A stretch of DNA of 64,000 bases from Oscillospiraceae bacterium (lineage in GTDB: Bacteria > Bacillota > Clostridia > Oscillospirales > CAG-272): NCBI GenBank assembly GCA_015064805.1, contig SVRN01000004.1, forward strand, positions 26,465-90,464, in the 5' to 3' direction. The translations under genes and the position numbers were made by a program. Shown one piece after another: positions 1 to 8,723 of this stretch. The notes beneath the pieces are model-generated. The model was given only the letters and a program-made list of their open reading frames with translations, had not been told where the DNA came from and did no database searches. Position 1 is the first letter of the stretch; each line of letters begins with the position of its first letter.

Positions 1-1214
1 CGATCGGCCTGATCGTCGGTGGTGCCTGCTGCTTCCTGCCGTTCCCGCAGGCTCCCGTTTGGGCGAAGTTCATCATCTTCATCGCCGGTTACGTTGTATG
101 GGATGCCTTCTACACCGTAGCGAACGTTCCTTACGGCTCGTTGCTCAGCCTGATTTCCAAAGAACCCGCTGACCGTGCCTCTTTGTCTGCATGGCGCTCC
201 ATCGGTAGCCTCGCAGGTAATATGGTTCCCATGGTCGTTTTGAAGTTCATCATTTACAACGAAGACCAGACCCTCAACGGCAATATGGTATTCCTATCTG
301 CTTTCATTATGGGTATTCTTGGCTTCATCTGCTTCCAGTTCATGATCAAGAACACGACCATCCGCGAAGATACGGAAATTGCCTGCAATGAAGATCAGCC
401 GAAGTTCAACGTATTTAAGGCGATGGGCAACTTCTTGAAGAACCGCCCTGCCGTTGGCGCAACGCTGGCTGCTATGGGTATGTTCATCGGTATGCAGGGC
501 GCTACCACTGCCGTTGACGTTACCTTCCAGGTTTATTTTAAGAATGCTCAGATTTCCGGTTTGATCTCTGCGTTTGCTATGATCCCTATCGTTGTCTTTA
601 CTCCCCTGGCACGCAAAATGGTCGTTAAGTACGGTAAGAAGGAACTGTCCATGGTGGGCGCGGTCTGCTACATTCTGGGCGCAGTCCTTTTGTTTGCCGC
701 GCCTCTTGGCCTCATCCCCGTATCGGAAGGCAACACCGGTGTGGACCTGATCATTTATGTGGTCGCACAGCTGATCTGCTCTTTGGGCTTGGGTATCTAC
801 TCGACGGTATCCTGGGCAATGATGGGCGACGCTATCGACTACAACGAGTGGAAGACGGGCACTCGCGAAGAAGGCACCGTCTACGCGCTGCATTCTTTCT
901 TCCGTAAGCTGGCGCAGGGCATTGGTCCCGCCGTTGCCGTTGCTATCATGGGTACCATGGGTTACGTCAACAACGCGATCGACCCCGAGACCGGTGCTGA
1001 ATTTATCGACATCAACCTGATTTCTTGGGCTGACAGACTTCAGATCCGTTCTCTGGTTGCGGTTCTGTACCTGGTTGCCGGTCTCTTTATCTTTGTCGGT
1101 CTGGGTCTGGTTTACAATCTGGACAAGAAGACGCTTAACAAGATGAACGAAGAACTCGCTGCCAAGAGAGCCGGTGAGGCTGTTTTGGAAGAGCCTGTAA
1201 ATGAAGAGGCTTAA
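1..1214 (+). CDS. GPH-family sugar:cation symporter (MFS fold), 5' end missing
   Basis: Membrane transporter of the glycoside-pentoside-hexuronide:cation symporter type, expected to import a sugar or glycoside with Na+ or H+. The reading frame is open from base 3 at the left edge, so the N-terminal helices lie outside the window; about 403 residues remain. Hydrophobic helices alternate with short loops. The stretch YTVANVPYGSLLSLIS near the start and the late WAMMGDAIDYNEWKTG are typical of this family. The tail is charged and cytosolic-looking. The GH2 glycosidase starts 144 bases downstream after a hairpin, so the two likely act together: uptake, then hydrolysis. The substrate cannot be read from the sequence. 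Confidence 0.88.
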   Translation, partial: IGLIVGGACCFLPFPQAPVWAKFIIFIAGYVVWDAFYTVANVPYGSLLSLISKEPADRASLSAWRSIGSLAGNMVPMVVLKFIIYNEDQTLNGNMVFLSAFIMGILGFICFQFMIKNTTIREDTEIACNEDQPKFNVFKAMGNFLKNRPAVGATLAAMGMFIGMQGATTAVDVTFQVYFKNAQISGLISAFAMIPIVVFTPLARKMVVKYGKKELSMVGAVCYILGAVLLFAAPLGLIPVSEGNTGVDLIIYVVAQLICSLGLGIYSTVSWAMMGDAIDYNEWKTGTREEGTVYALHSFFRKLAQGIGPAVAVAIMGTMGYVNNAIDPETGAEFIDINLISWADRLQIRSLVAVLYLVAGLFIFVGLGLVYNLDKKTLNKMNEELAAKRAGEAVLEEPVNEEA

Positions 1215-1232
1215 GTTTCATTGATACCCCTT

Positions 1233-1263
1233 TGGCGTCCGACGTTTTTGGCGTCGGACGCCA
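1233..1263 (+). terminator. Hairpin terminator after the symporter
   Basis: Twelve-base arms (1233-1244 and 1252-1263) pair perfectly around a T-rich 7-base loop, followed by a short T-run. It separates the symporter from the GH2 gene, which has its own promoter. Confidence 0.65.
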
Positions 1264-1299
1264 TTTTCACGATTTCATATTCCGTTAAAAAAATAGATA

Positions 1300-1327
1300 T
1301 TGCCACGTAAAAAACGTGTGATATCAT
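1300..1327 (+). promoter_or_regulatory. Promoter of the GH2 gene with an internal palindrome
   Basis: TTGCCA at 1300-1305 and TATCAT at 1322-1327 are 16 bases apart. Between them lies a palindrome, CACGT at 1304-1308 and ACGTG at 1314-1318 with an A5 loop. Its position inside the promoter fits a repressor operator controlling the glycosidase. Which regulator binds is unknown; the AraC gene at 3851 is a neighbour candidate. Confidence 0.5.
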
Positions 1328-1358
1328 ATCAATAACAAACCAAGGGACGGAGGTTCTT

Positions 1359-3608
1359 ATGAGAACGATTCTGAATTTTAATGCCAAATGGGCATTTTCC
1401 AAAATGGTAAGTGACATTCCCGCTGCCATTGACAACCGCTGGGATTTCGTCAACCTGCCCCACTCATGGAACGCGCTGGACGGTCAGGACGGCGGCAACG
1501 ACTACTTCCGCGGCACGGCTTACTACGCCAAGGCCTTTGACAAGATCGATCTGCCCGCGGCGGCGCTGTACTATCTGGAGATCCGCGGTGCCAACTCGTC
1601 TGCTGACGTCTATCTGAACGGTCAGCATCTGGCGCATCACGACGGCGGTTACTCCACCTGGCGCGTCAATTTGACGAGTGCGATGGCCGACCGCGACAAT
1701 CTCCTGGTCATCGCCGTCAACAACGCGGCCAACGAAACGGTCTACCCGCAGGTTGCTGACTTTACCTTCTACGGCGGTCTGTACCGCGACGTCAACATCA
1801 TTTGCGTTGGCGAGTCGCACTTTGAGCTGGATCATTTCGGCACGCCCGGCCTGAAGATCACCCCCACCATCGACGGCACGACGGCGCACGTCGAGGTCGA
1901 GACCTGGGTGTGCGGCATGAAGGAGGGGCAGCTGCTCCGCTACACCCTCTACGACGCGCAGGAAAACGTCGTTGCGACGGTCGACAGCACCGACACCAAG
2001 GTCACGCTGGACATCGAAAACGTCCATCTGTGGCACGGCCGCAAGGATCCGTATCTCTACTGCTGCGAGATCGAGCTCTGTGAGGGCGACGACGTGATCG
2101 ACAACGTCTGCAACCGCTTCGGCTGCCGCACTTTCCGCATCGATCCCGACAACGGCTTTATCCTCAACGGCGAGGAATATCCTCTGCGCGGCGTGTCCCG
2201 CCATCAGGACCGTTGGGGCATTGGTAACGCCCTGCTGCCCGAGCACCATGCCGAGGATATCGATCTGATCATGGAGGTCGGCGCGACCACCATTCGTCTG
2301 GCGCACTATCAGCACGATCAGTATTTCTACGATCTGTGCGACGAAAAGGGTCTGGTCATCTGGGCCGAGATCCCCTATATCTCCCGTCATATGCCCGGCG
2401 GCCGTGAGAACACCATCTCCCAGATGAAGGAGCTGATCGTTCAGAACTACAACCACGCCTCCATCGTGGTCTGGGGTCTGTCCAACGAGATCACCATCAG
2501 CGGCTCGACGCCCGACCTGCTCGAGAACCACACCATCCTCAACGACATGGTCCACGAAATGGATAAGACCCGACTGACCACCATCGCGGCCGTGTCCATG
2601 TGCAAGATGGACGATCCCTATATTCAGATTCCCGACGTCGTTTCCTATAACCACTATTTCGGCTGGTACGGCGGCGAGACCGACATGAACGGCCCTTGGT
2701 TCGATAAGTTCCATGCAACACACCCGAACATTCCGATCGGCTGCTCCGAGTACGGCTGTGAGGCGCTCAACTGGCACACCTCCAACCCCGTGCAGGGCGA
2801 CTACACCGAGGAATATCAGGCGTACTACCACGAGGAGCTGATCCGTCAGTTCTTCACCCGCAAATACATGTGGGCAACGCACGTCTGGAATATGTTCGAC
2901 TTCGGTGCCGACGCGCGCGCCGAGGGCGGTGAAAACGGCCAGAACCATAAAGGTCTGATCACCATGGACCGCCGATACAAGAAGGACGCCTTCTACGCTT
3001 ACAAGGCATGGCTGCGCTCCCCCGAGGAAGCCCCCTTCGTCCACCTGTGCGGCAAGAGATATATCGACCGCGTTGAGGATGTGACCAAGGTCACCGTCTA
3101 CTCTAATTTGCCCGAGGTCGAGCTGTTTGCCAACGGTGTCAGCCTTGGCAAAAAGGCGGCTGAGGATCACTTCTTCTATTTCGACGTGCCCAACGTTGGG
3201 GAGACCCAACTGGTTGCCGTTGCGGGTGACTATCGTGACGAGAGCCTCATTCGCAAGGTCGAGGTCTTCAACGAGTCCTACCGCCTGCGCGAAAAGGGCG
3301 CGATCCTCAACTGGTTCGACATTACCGAGGTCGAAGGACACCTCTCCATCAACGACAAGATGAGCGATATCATGGCAACGCTGCAGGGCAAGATGCTCAT
3401 CGGCGGCCTGCTGCTCAAGTTCATGCCCAAGAAGGGCGAGAAGATGATGGGCGGCTTCGAGATGAACGGCGATATGATGCAGATGATGGGCGGATTTACG
3501 TTGCTTCGTCTGGCCGGTATGATCGGCATGATGGGCATCAATCTGACCAAGGAACAGCTGCTGGATATCAACGCCAAGCTCAACAAGATCAAAAAGCCCA
3601 AAAAGTAA
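1359..3608 (+). CDS. Glycoside hydrolase family 2 (beta-galactosidase/glucuronidase type)
   Basis: Retaining glycosidase of 749 residues. The order is GH2 sugar-binding domain (about 1-150), immunoglobulin-like domain (about 150-260), TIM-barrel catalytic domain (about 265-560) and a beta domain (about 575-650). The acid/base is Glu377 in VVWGLSNEI and the nucleophile is Glu464 in IGCSEYGCE; SRHQDRWG at the start of the barrel is also a GH2 hallmark. There is no signal peptide, so it acts in the cytosol on sugars brought in by the upstream symporter. The start is fixed by GGACGGAGG at 1347-1355. The last 80 residues form a lysine- and methionine-rich tail (more than ten Met) that is not part of the classical GH2 fold. 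Galactosidase or glucuronidase activity cannot be decided. Confidence 0.9.
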   Translation: MRTILNFNAKWAFSKMVSDIPAAIDNRWDFVNLPHSWNALDGQDGGNDYFRGTAYYAKAFDKIDLPAAALYYLEIRGANSSADVYLNGQHLAHHDGGYSTWRVNLTSAMADRDNLLVIAVNNAANETVYPQVADFTFYGGLYRDVNIICVGESHFELDHFGTPGLKITPTIDGTTAHVEVETWVCGMKEGQLLRYTLYDAQENVVATVDSTDTKVTLDIENVHLWHGRKDPYLYCCEIELCEGDDVIDNVCNRFGCRTFRIDPDNGFILNGEEYPLRGVSRHQDRWGIGNALLPEHHAEDIDLIMEVGATTIRLAHYQHDQYFYDLCDEKGLVIWAEIPYISRHMPGGRENTISQMKELIVQNYNHASIVVWGLSNEITISGSTPDLLENHTILNDMVHEMDKTRLTTIAAVSMCKMDDPYIQIPDVVSYNHYFGWYGGETDMNGPWFDKFHATHPNIPIGCSEYGCEALNWHTSNPVQGDYTEEYQAYYHEELIRQFFTRKYMWATHVWNMFDFGADARAEGGENGQNHKGLITMDRRYKKDAFYAYKAWLRSPEEAPFVHLCGKRYIDRVEDVTKVTVYSNLPEVELFANGVSLGKKAAEDHFFYFDVPNVGETQLVAVAGDYRDESLIRKVEVFNESYRLREKGAILNWFDITEVEGHLSINDKMSDIMATLQGKMLIGGLLLKFMPKKGEKMMGGFEMNGDMMQMMGGFTLLRLAGMIGMMGINLTKEQLLDINAKLNKIKKPKK

Positions 3609-3615
3609 ACAGAGC

Positions 3616-3645
3616 ACGGGAGGCGGACGTCAGTTCGCCTCCCGT
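3616..3645 (+). terminator. Terminator after the GH2 gene
   Basis: Ten-base perfect arms (3616-3625 and 3636-3645, ACGGGAGGCG type) with a 10-base loop, followed by GTTTG; it has only a weak T-run. Confidence 0.65.
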
Positions 3646-3850
3646 TTGACGTAGAAATGGGATAAATTGTGAATTATTTGATAAAAAATTCCTATCTGTC
3701 TTTACAAGTTTCAAAAATGTGGTAAAATATTGTTCGAGCGAAAATCGGTTTCGCTCCGTACGACCGTATGGGCATGCGGCCGCGCGTTCTCCGGTTGCCC
3801 CGTCCGCCGCCGAGCGGATGCCAAGCAAAGGTTTTTTATAGGTGATTGAT

Positions 3851-4660
3851 ATGAAATGGAACGCAATACATTGTGAAGCCGGCTTCTTCAACAGCCAGTA
3901 CGCTTCGCTGGGCCGTCGTTCGACCGTCAGCGGAAAAGCGCAGACGTGGGAGCTGTTGCTGTGCGACACGCAGGGAACGGCCTGCATTAACGAACAAAAC
4001 TACACGGTAGCGCAAGGAGATCTGATCTGTCTGCGCCCGGGGGATGAGTGGAAGCTGTCCTTGCCCGTACGCGCAAGCTACGTTCGCATCGGCGAGGAGG
4101 CAGAGGCCTTGGTTGAGCGTATGCAAGGCTGGGCGCGCGTGTTTTGCGTGCGTGACGCGCAGGCTATCAGGGCGGCGATGAGCGAAATTGCTATGTCTGA
4201 GCAAAAGCAGGACGAGCTTTCGCAGACGGCGGCACTTTTGTCCCTGATCGTGATGATCGAGCAGGATTACAGCAAGGACTCACGGCTGGACGTAAGGGCA
4301 CGCGCAAAAATGCGCGACTCCATCCGCGCGGGCATTGCGTATATCGAGGAGCATTATCGTGAAAAGTGCACGCTTAATCAGATCGCGGAGCACGCCGAGC
4401 GCTCGCCCATATACTTCCACGACGTTTTCCAGGACGTCATGGGCATGACGCCCTATGAGTACATCGCACAGCTTCGCTTGGACGAGGCCAAGCGGCTTTT
4501 GTCGCTGACCGACATGGAGCCCTGCGATATTGCCGAATATTGCGGATTCTGCTCCCAGTCCTATTTTAATTTTGTCTTTAAAAAGGCGATGGGCATGACA
4601 CCGCTGAACTACCGTCGCGGCGCTGCGATGCGTTATCTGAATGCGAAGGATGAGGCGTGA
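3851..4660 (+). CDS. AraC-family transcriptional regulator
   Basis: A 269-residue regulator. The N-terminal part (about 1-100) looks like the AraC cupin ligand-binding domain (CLRPGDEWKLSLP region). The C-terminal 100 residues form the double helix-turn-helix, with DVMGMTPYEYIAQLRLDEAK and a final KAMGMTPLNYRR typical of AraC/XylS. The ATG at 3851 is preferred over a GTG at 3842 because AGGTGA at 3840-3845 sits 5 bases upstream. It lies between two glycosidase genes and probably senses a sugar and controls one or both. Its own upstream region (3660-3840) is AT-rich, with no promoter I would commit to. Confidence 0.88.
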   Translation: MKWNAIHCEAGFFNSQYASLGRRSTVSGKAQTWELLLCDTQGTACINEQNYTVAQGDLICLRPGDEWKLSLPVRASYVRIGEEAEALVERMQGWARVFCVRDAQAIRAAMSEIAMSEQKQDELSQTAALLSLIVMIEQDYSKDSRLDVRARAKMRDSIRAGIAYIEEHYREKCTLNQIAEHAERSPIYFHDVFQDVMGMTPYEYIAQLRLDEAKRLLSLTDMEPCDIAEYCGFCSQSYFNFVFKKAMGMTPLNYRRGAAMRYLNAKDEA

Positions 4661-4668
4661 AAGCAAAA

Positions 4669-4701
4669 GAAAGACCGACTGATATCATCAGTCGGTCTTT
4701 C
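4669..4701. terminator. Bidirectional terminator between araC-type gene and zinc-ribbon gene
   Basis: A 14-base perfect stem (4669-4682 and 4688-4701) with a 5-base loop. It is A-rich on the left and T-rich on the right, so it can end the convergent transcripts from both sides. Confidence 0.8.
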
Positions 4702-4723
4702 TCCATTCATCCTTGATCCAAGA

Positions 4724-5005
4724 TCAACGGCCGGTCTTATTGCGGAAGCAATCGCTGCAATAAACGGGGCGATCATCGTGGGGCTCGAAAGGAACCTTGC
4801 AGGGGTTGCCGCACTCGGAGCAAACGGCGTCAAACATCTGACGCGCGCCGCCTTCGCCGCGCTCTGCCTTACGGTTTGCACGGCAAGCCTTACATCTCTG
4901 AGGCTCGTTGGTGAAACCCTTCTCTGCGTAAAATTCCTGCTCGCCGGCAGTAAAGGTGAATTCCTGTCCGCAATCTTTGCAGACCAAAGTTTTGTCGCTG
5001 TACAT
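4724..5005 (-). CDS. Small zinc-ribbon protein (CxxC-rich)
   Basis: A 93-residue protein with four CxxC pairs (CKDC, CKAC, CSEC, CSDC), giving two treble-clef or zinc-ribbon-like sites. The first half (CKDCGQEFTFTAGEQEFYAEKGF) matches the zinc-ribbon family often annotated as zinc-binding or cytochrome C551-like protein in Firmicutes. ATG at 5005 (MYSDKTLVC) is chosen; a longer reading from 5032 adds nine unconserved residues and leaves less room from the promoter at 5053-5081. Molecular role is not known. Confidence 0.8.
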   Translation of the reverse strand: MYSDKTLVCKDCGQEFTFTAGEQEFYAEKGFTNEPQRCKACRANRKAERGEGGARQMFDAVCSECGNPCKVPFEPHDDRPVYCSDCFRNKTGR

Positions 5006-5052
5006 CGTTAACCCTCTTTTTCTCTTTGGCACATTTCCTGTGCAAGTAATTT

Positions 5053-5081
5053 ATTTTACCATGCCTTATGACCTTTGTCAA
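5053..5081 (-). promoter_or_regulatory. Sigma-A promoter of the zinc-ribbon gene
   Basis: On the minus strand TTGACA (5081-5076) and TAAAAT (5058-5053) are 17 bases apart, about 50 bases upstream of the start codon at 5005. Confidence 0.65.
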
Positions 5082-5193
5082 TAACTTTTTCACAAAAACC
5101 ATAAAAATTTTCATAAATTTTCAAAACTTCTGTGAAAAATATCACAAAAAGTCGAGAAAATCACCATGCGGCGCTCACGATCCCGTATCTTCC

Positions 5194-5763
5194 TTACACA
5201 CTCTGAAGCATCAGGGTAAGCAGGGCAGACCACGCCCGATCCTGCGCGCGGGCGATCTCGGCAAGGCTTTCGTTCAAAGCGCGGTCATAAAGGCTCCTCT
5301 CGTCGTGCAAAACGCACAGCGCGTGGGCGGCGCGCGTCTTGTTTTGCTCGGCGTAAAAACGGAAGGTGTCGGGCGGTGGCGGTTGCTTGCCGCGGGCGAA
5401 GCGGGGGAGAGTAGCGGTGGCTTCGTACAACAGCGTGCTCATGCGGCAAAGGCTGCGCAGCTCCTCGCGGCGATGCTGGCCCACCGAGGAGGTACGGGCG
5501 GGAAAGAGCAGAGCGGCGGCAAAGACCGTGCCCGTGAGCGTGTGCTGCGCCTCGGCAAAGCGGGCGCATCCGTCGCGGGGCAGGGGAGGCATGAACACGC
5601 GGAAGAGTCGGGCGTGAAGATCGGCCAGTGTGCTGGAGGCGCGACGGTTGCATTCCGAGATGCCGGTGATGAGGCTGCATGAGTCGTGCTCGGCGGCCTC
5701 GGTCAGTAGCGTCAGGGCGGTATGCGCCTCGTTTGCAAGATTGAGTAACGATTGAATATCCAT
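5194..5763 (-). CDS. Hypothetical helical protein
   Basis: A 189-residue predicted protein. It is almost all alpha-helical, Ala/Leu/Arg-rich, with no signal peptide, membrane segment or cysteine motif. The start ATG at 5763 (MDIQSLLNLANEA) has GGAGG five bases upstream; a longer frame to 5829 lacks a site. The helical pattern is loosely like PhoU/DUF47-type bundles, but I see no diagnostic motif and do not assign that function. It is divergent from the glycosidase-like gene at 5945, sharing a 180-base intergenic region with a palindrome. Confidence 0.55.
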   Translation of the reverse strand: MDIQSLLNLANEAHTALTLLTEAAEHDSCSLITGISECNRRASSTLADLHARLFRVFMPPLPRDGCARFAEAQHTLTGTVFAAALLFPARTSSVGQHRREELRSLCRMSTLLYEATATLPRFARGKQPPPPDTFRFYAEQNKTRAAHALCVLHDERSLYDRALNESLAEIARAQDRAWSALLTLMLQSV

Positions 5764-5822
5764 GGCATCCTCCGGTTGGTGATGCTTCATTGTATGCGGC
5801 GGCGCGGGCAAATATGTCTGCT

Positions 5823-5849
5823 TGTCCAATCTGCCAAAAAAATTGGACA
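5823..5849. promoter_or_regulatory. Palindromic operator-like site in a divergent intergenic region
   Basis: TGTCCAAT (5823-5830) and ATTGGACA (5842-5849) are perfect 8-base inverted arms 11 bases apart, just upstream of the promoter at 5875-5903. It could bind a dimeric regulator of the 5945 gene. Confidence 0.4.
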
Positions 5850-5874
5850 GTTCGACAAAATGTGCGCCGTCGCA

Positions 5875-5903
5875 TTGAAATTTTATCGAGAATATGATAT
5901 ATA
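5875..5903 (+). promoter_or_regulatory. Promoter of the large glycosidase-like gene
   Basis: TTGAAA (5875-5880) and TATATA (5898-5903), 17-base spacing, 42 bases before the start codon. Confidence 0.55.
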
Positions 5904-5944
5904 TAGACTAACGCACTGGCCGTATGGCCGGAAAGGAGCGAATT

Positions 5945-8056
5945 ATGCGAGAATATGACAGAACACAAGAGCGCACGGGCGTACAGGAGAACCGCGATTG
6001 GGCACCTGAATACGACGTGCAGTCTGACTTTGTGATGGTATATGGCTTTCACGATCTGGAAAAGCGTGTTGCGCATTGGAAGGAGCACGGCTACGTCGTG
6101 CATTTGATGACGGGCGTTTCGTGGGGGCATTATAAGGATTATCTGTACGGCGAATTCGACGGCCGCGACCACCACGACGAAGGCCAGGTGCGAGGCGACG
6201 GCGTTGAGATCAACCACGGCGTTGACGTTCCGTACATGGTGCCCTCAATCTCCTACGCCCACTATCTGGCGGTCAATCTGAAAAAGGCCATCGACGCAGG
6301 CATTGACGCCATCCATCTGGAGGAGCCCGAATTCTGGGTCGCCGCAGGCTATTCCGAGGCCTTCAAGCGCGAGTGGCAGATCTATTACAAGGAACCCTGG
6401 CAGGCGCCCGATTCGAGTGCCGAGGCGCAGTACCGCGCGTCCAAGCTCAAGAGATATCTCTACACCCGCACGCTTGACCATCTGTGCGCCGAGCTGAAGG
6501 AGTACGCGCTGGTCAATTACGGAAGATTGCTCCGCTTCTACGTTCCTACCCACTCGCTGGTCAACTACAGCCAGTGGAGAATCGTCTCGCCCGAGTCGGC
6601 TTTGGTCGATTTGCCGACGATCGACGGTTATATTGCACAAATCTGGACGGGAACCTCCCGCACCGCCAATCGCTATCGCGGCGATCTGCGTGAGCGTACC
6701 TTCGATACTGCCTTTTTCGAGTACGGTATCATGCAGGAGCTGGTGCGCGGCTCGGGGCGCAGAATGTGGTATCTGCACGATCCCATCGAAGACGATCCCA
6801 ACCACACCTGGCGTGACTATCGCTACAACTACTATCGCACGCTGGTTGCCTCGCTGTTCCAGCCCGAGATCGCATCCTACGAGGTCTCACCCTGGCCGGC
6901 GCGCGTCATGACGGGTAAGCACAAGAGCGAGGACGGCACGCGCGACGAGGGCATCCCGCCCGAGTATAAGACCAACCTTCTGACCATCATGCACACCTTG
7001 CGCGACATGGAGGGGCAGGAGTGCCGCTGGGTGACCGATACCCGTCAGATCGGCATTTTGCTTGCCGACTCGGCCATGTATCAGCGTGCCTATCCCGAGG
7101 GCGTGCCCTATCGTCTGGAGGCCTCGACGGTGCGCTGGAATCCTTTCTACGGCTTGAGCCTGCCGCTGTTCAAGAGCGGCGCTTGCGTCCGTCCCGTTCA
7201 GCTGGACAACGTCCGCCGCTATGCGGGCTATCTGAACGATTACCGCGTACTGGTGCTGTCCTACGAATACATGAAGCCCGACGGCCCCGACCTGCACAAC
7301 GCCATTGCCGGCTGGGTGCGTGAGGGCGGCGTGCTGATGGTCGTTGGCGACGGCTCCGACGCTTTCCACAGCGTACGCGAATGGTGGAATCAGTCGGGCG
7401 CCGACTATCACGATCCCGCCCAGCATCTGTTCGAGGCGCTTGGCCTTGGCCGCGATCCCGCCGAGGGCGTCTACGGCGTGGGCAAAGGCCAGGTCGGTGT
7501 GTGCCGTTTGCATCCCATGAACATTGCCGAGAGCGGCGAGCTGTGTGACGACTACATGGCGCAAATGCACGCGTTGCTCCGTGCGGCAGACATGGACTTT
7601 GAGCCCTCCTCGCATCTGCTCATGCGCCGCGGTCCCTACACCGTGTCGGCCGTCATCAACGAAAGCGTTGACACCTCGCCCATGGTGGTTGAGGGCTTGT
7701 ATATGAATATGCTGGACGACAATCTGGCCGTCGTGCGCGATCCCGTACAGAATCCCGACGACGTCGGCTTCTGGATGGCGATCGACCCGAAATCGAGCGA
7801 GGCGGACGTTCTGGCGGCCTCGGGACGCGTGGAGAAGATCGCTCGCGCCGAGGGTGAGCTTTCTTTCAAGCTGACCGGTCCGTCCGAGATGAAGGCCTGC
7901 GTACGGTTGCAGACGCCGAGAAAGCCCGAGAGCATTTGTGTTATTTGCAAGGGCGAAGCTCTTGCATACGAAGCGCAGTACGACGAGGAGAGCTGTACGA
8001 CGTTGATCACGTTTGCATCGTCGGTAGAGGGTGTTGAGGTTGAAGTGGAGTTTTAA
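5945..8056 (+). CDS. Putative glycoside hydrolase-like protein (TIM barrel plus GATase1-like domain)
   Basis: A 703-residue cytosolic protein. The first 400 residues look like a clan GH-A-type barrel: GIDAIHLEEPEFW has acidic residues at a strand end, and the following SEAFKREWQIYYKEPWQ resembles GH42-type enzymes. Residues about 400-520 (YRVLVLSYEYMKPDGPDL..WVREGGVLMVVGDG) look like the glutamine-amidotransferase-like trimerisation domain of GH42 beta-galactosidases. A beta-rich end follows. ATG at 5945 is favoured by AGGAG at 5933-5937 over the ATG at 5924. The sugar locus context supports a carbohydrate role. The exact family and substrate are not recognised; the catalytic pair is not proven. 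Confidence 0.65.
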   Translation: MREYDRTQERTGVQENRDWAPEYDVQSDFVMVYGFHDLEKRVAHWKEHGYVVHLMTGVSWGHYKDYLYGEFDGRDHHDEGQVRGDGVEINHGVDVPYMVPSISYAHYLAVNLKKAIDAGIDAIHLEEPEFWVAAGYSEAFKREWQIYYKEPWQAPDSSAEAQYRASKLKRYLYTRTLDHLCAELKEYALVNYGRLLRFYVPTHSLVNYSQWRIVSPESALVDLPTIDGYIAQIWTGTSRTANRYRGDLRERTFDTAFFEYGIMQELVRGSGRRMWYLHDPIEDDPNHTWRDYRYNYYRTLVASLFQPEIASYEVSPWPARVMTGKHKSEDGTRDEGIPPEYKTNLLTIMHTLRDMEGQECRWVTDTRQIGILLADSAMYQRAYPEGVPYRLEASTVRWNPFYGLSLPLFKSGACVRPVQLDNVRRYAGYLNDYRVLVLSYEYMKPDGPDLHNAIAGWVREGGVLMVVGDGSDAFHSVREWWNQSGADYHDPAQHLFEALGLGRDPAEGVYGVGKGQVGVCRLHPMNIAESGELCDDYMAQMHALLRAADMDFEPSSHLLMRRGPYTVSAVINESVDTSPMVVEGLYMNMLDDNLAVVRDPVQNPDDVGFWMAIDPKSSEADVLAASGRVEKIARAEGELSFKLTGPSEMKACVRLQTPRKPESICVICKGEALAYEAQYDEESCTTLITFASSVEGVEVEVEF

Positions 8057-8065
8057 GTTTGTATA

Positions 8066-8646
8066 ACTTCTCCTACAGCCTCACACTGCGCGATTTCATC
8101 GCGCGCGTTCGGTGAAAGTTTATTGCCCCTTCTTTGCCTTGTCGCAAAGAAGGGGCGAAGAAAAGACACCAAGACGTTCCCTCTTGGAACTCCCTGGCAG
8201 CGCGAAAAGGTCGCGGCGCTCTCGCTCTGCTCATCTTTTCGCGAAGTTTCACGTCTTCAGCTTTTGCGTGCGCGAGTGAAAGAAACTCGCACACACCTAT
8301 TGGCAAAAGTTCTTGCTTTGGCCGCCCCCCGGCGCGCGTGATGAGTGCCGTCGGGTGATATAGAAAGAAAGCAGATATCTTTCTCTTGGTTCGCTTTGAA
8401 GCGCGGCGCGGCGTGAAGTGAAAAAAGATAGCTTGCTCGCAATAGGAGGCGGAGCTTTGGCTCCGCCGACGCAAACTTTGCAGATGCCAAAACGCCTTTT
8501 GGTAACCACCAAAAGATAGCAAAAGAAACAAGTTCTGCGGAGTTCCAAGGGGCATTAGGCCCCTTGGTCCTCTTTCTTGGTTCATTCTTTCTCGGACGAG
8601 AAAGAATGAACGCTAACGCACAGCGCGCCGCGTCGTGGCGCGCCAA
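8066..8646. repeat. Family A dispersed element, copy A1 (long type)
   Basis: This non-coding element fills the 667-base gap between 8056 and 8724. Left end: 13-base hairpin (8125-8137 with 8144-8156), linker, then CCAAGA/TCTTGG hairpin (8169-8174 with 8182-8187). Right end, mirrored: 9-base hairpin (8545-8553 with 8559-8567) and a hairpin at 8581-8610. The left flank CGAAGAAAAGACAC is the reverse complement of the right flank in copy A7, so the ends are inverted repeats. The core holds a stem at 8068-type position 8268-8294 and the constant hairpin CTTTTGGTAACCACCAAAAG at 8496-8515. Short ORFs here are repeat-driven, not genes. Confidence 0.8.
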
Positions 8647-8723
8647 AGCAAAGAACGTTACATCCCCCACGCAAAAAAGGACCGCATGGATCAAATCTCC
8701 ATGCAGTCCTTTTGTTTTTACCA

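Noticed and set aside
1464..3617. 717-residue open frame opposite the GH2 gene
   Set aside because: It is the antisense of a clearly conserved enzyme, lacks a ribosome site and has no recognisable domain; long antisense frames are common in this GC-rich coding bias.
5194..5763. PhoU or DUF47 assignment for the helical hypothetical protein
   Set aside because: Only the helix pattern is similar; no diagnostic motif and no phosphate transporter nearby.
8066..8646. Classical insertion sequence
   Set aside because: No transposase frame and no clear target-site duplication was seen; only inverted ends.
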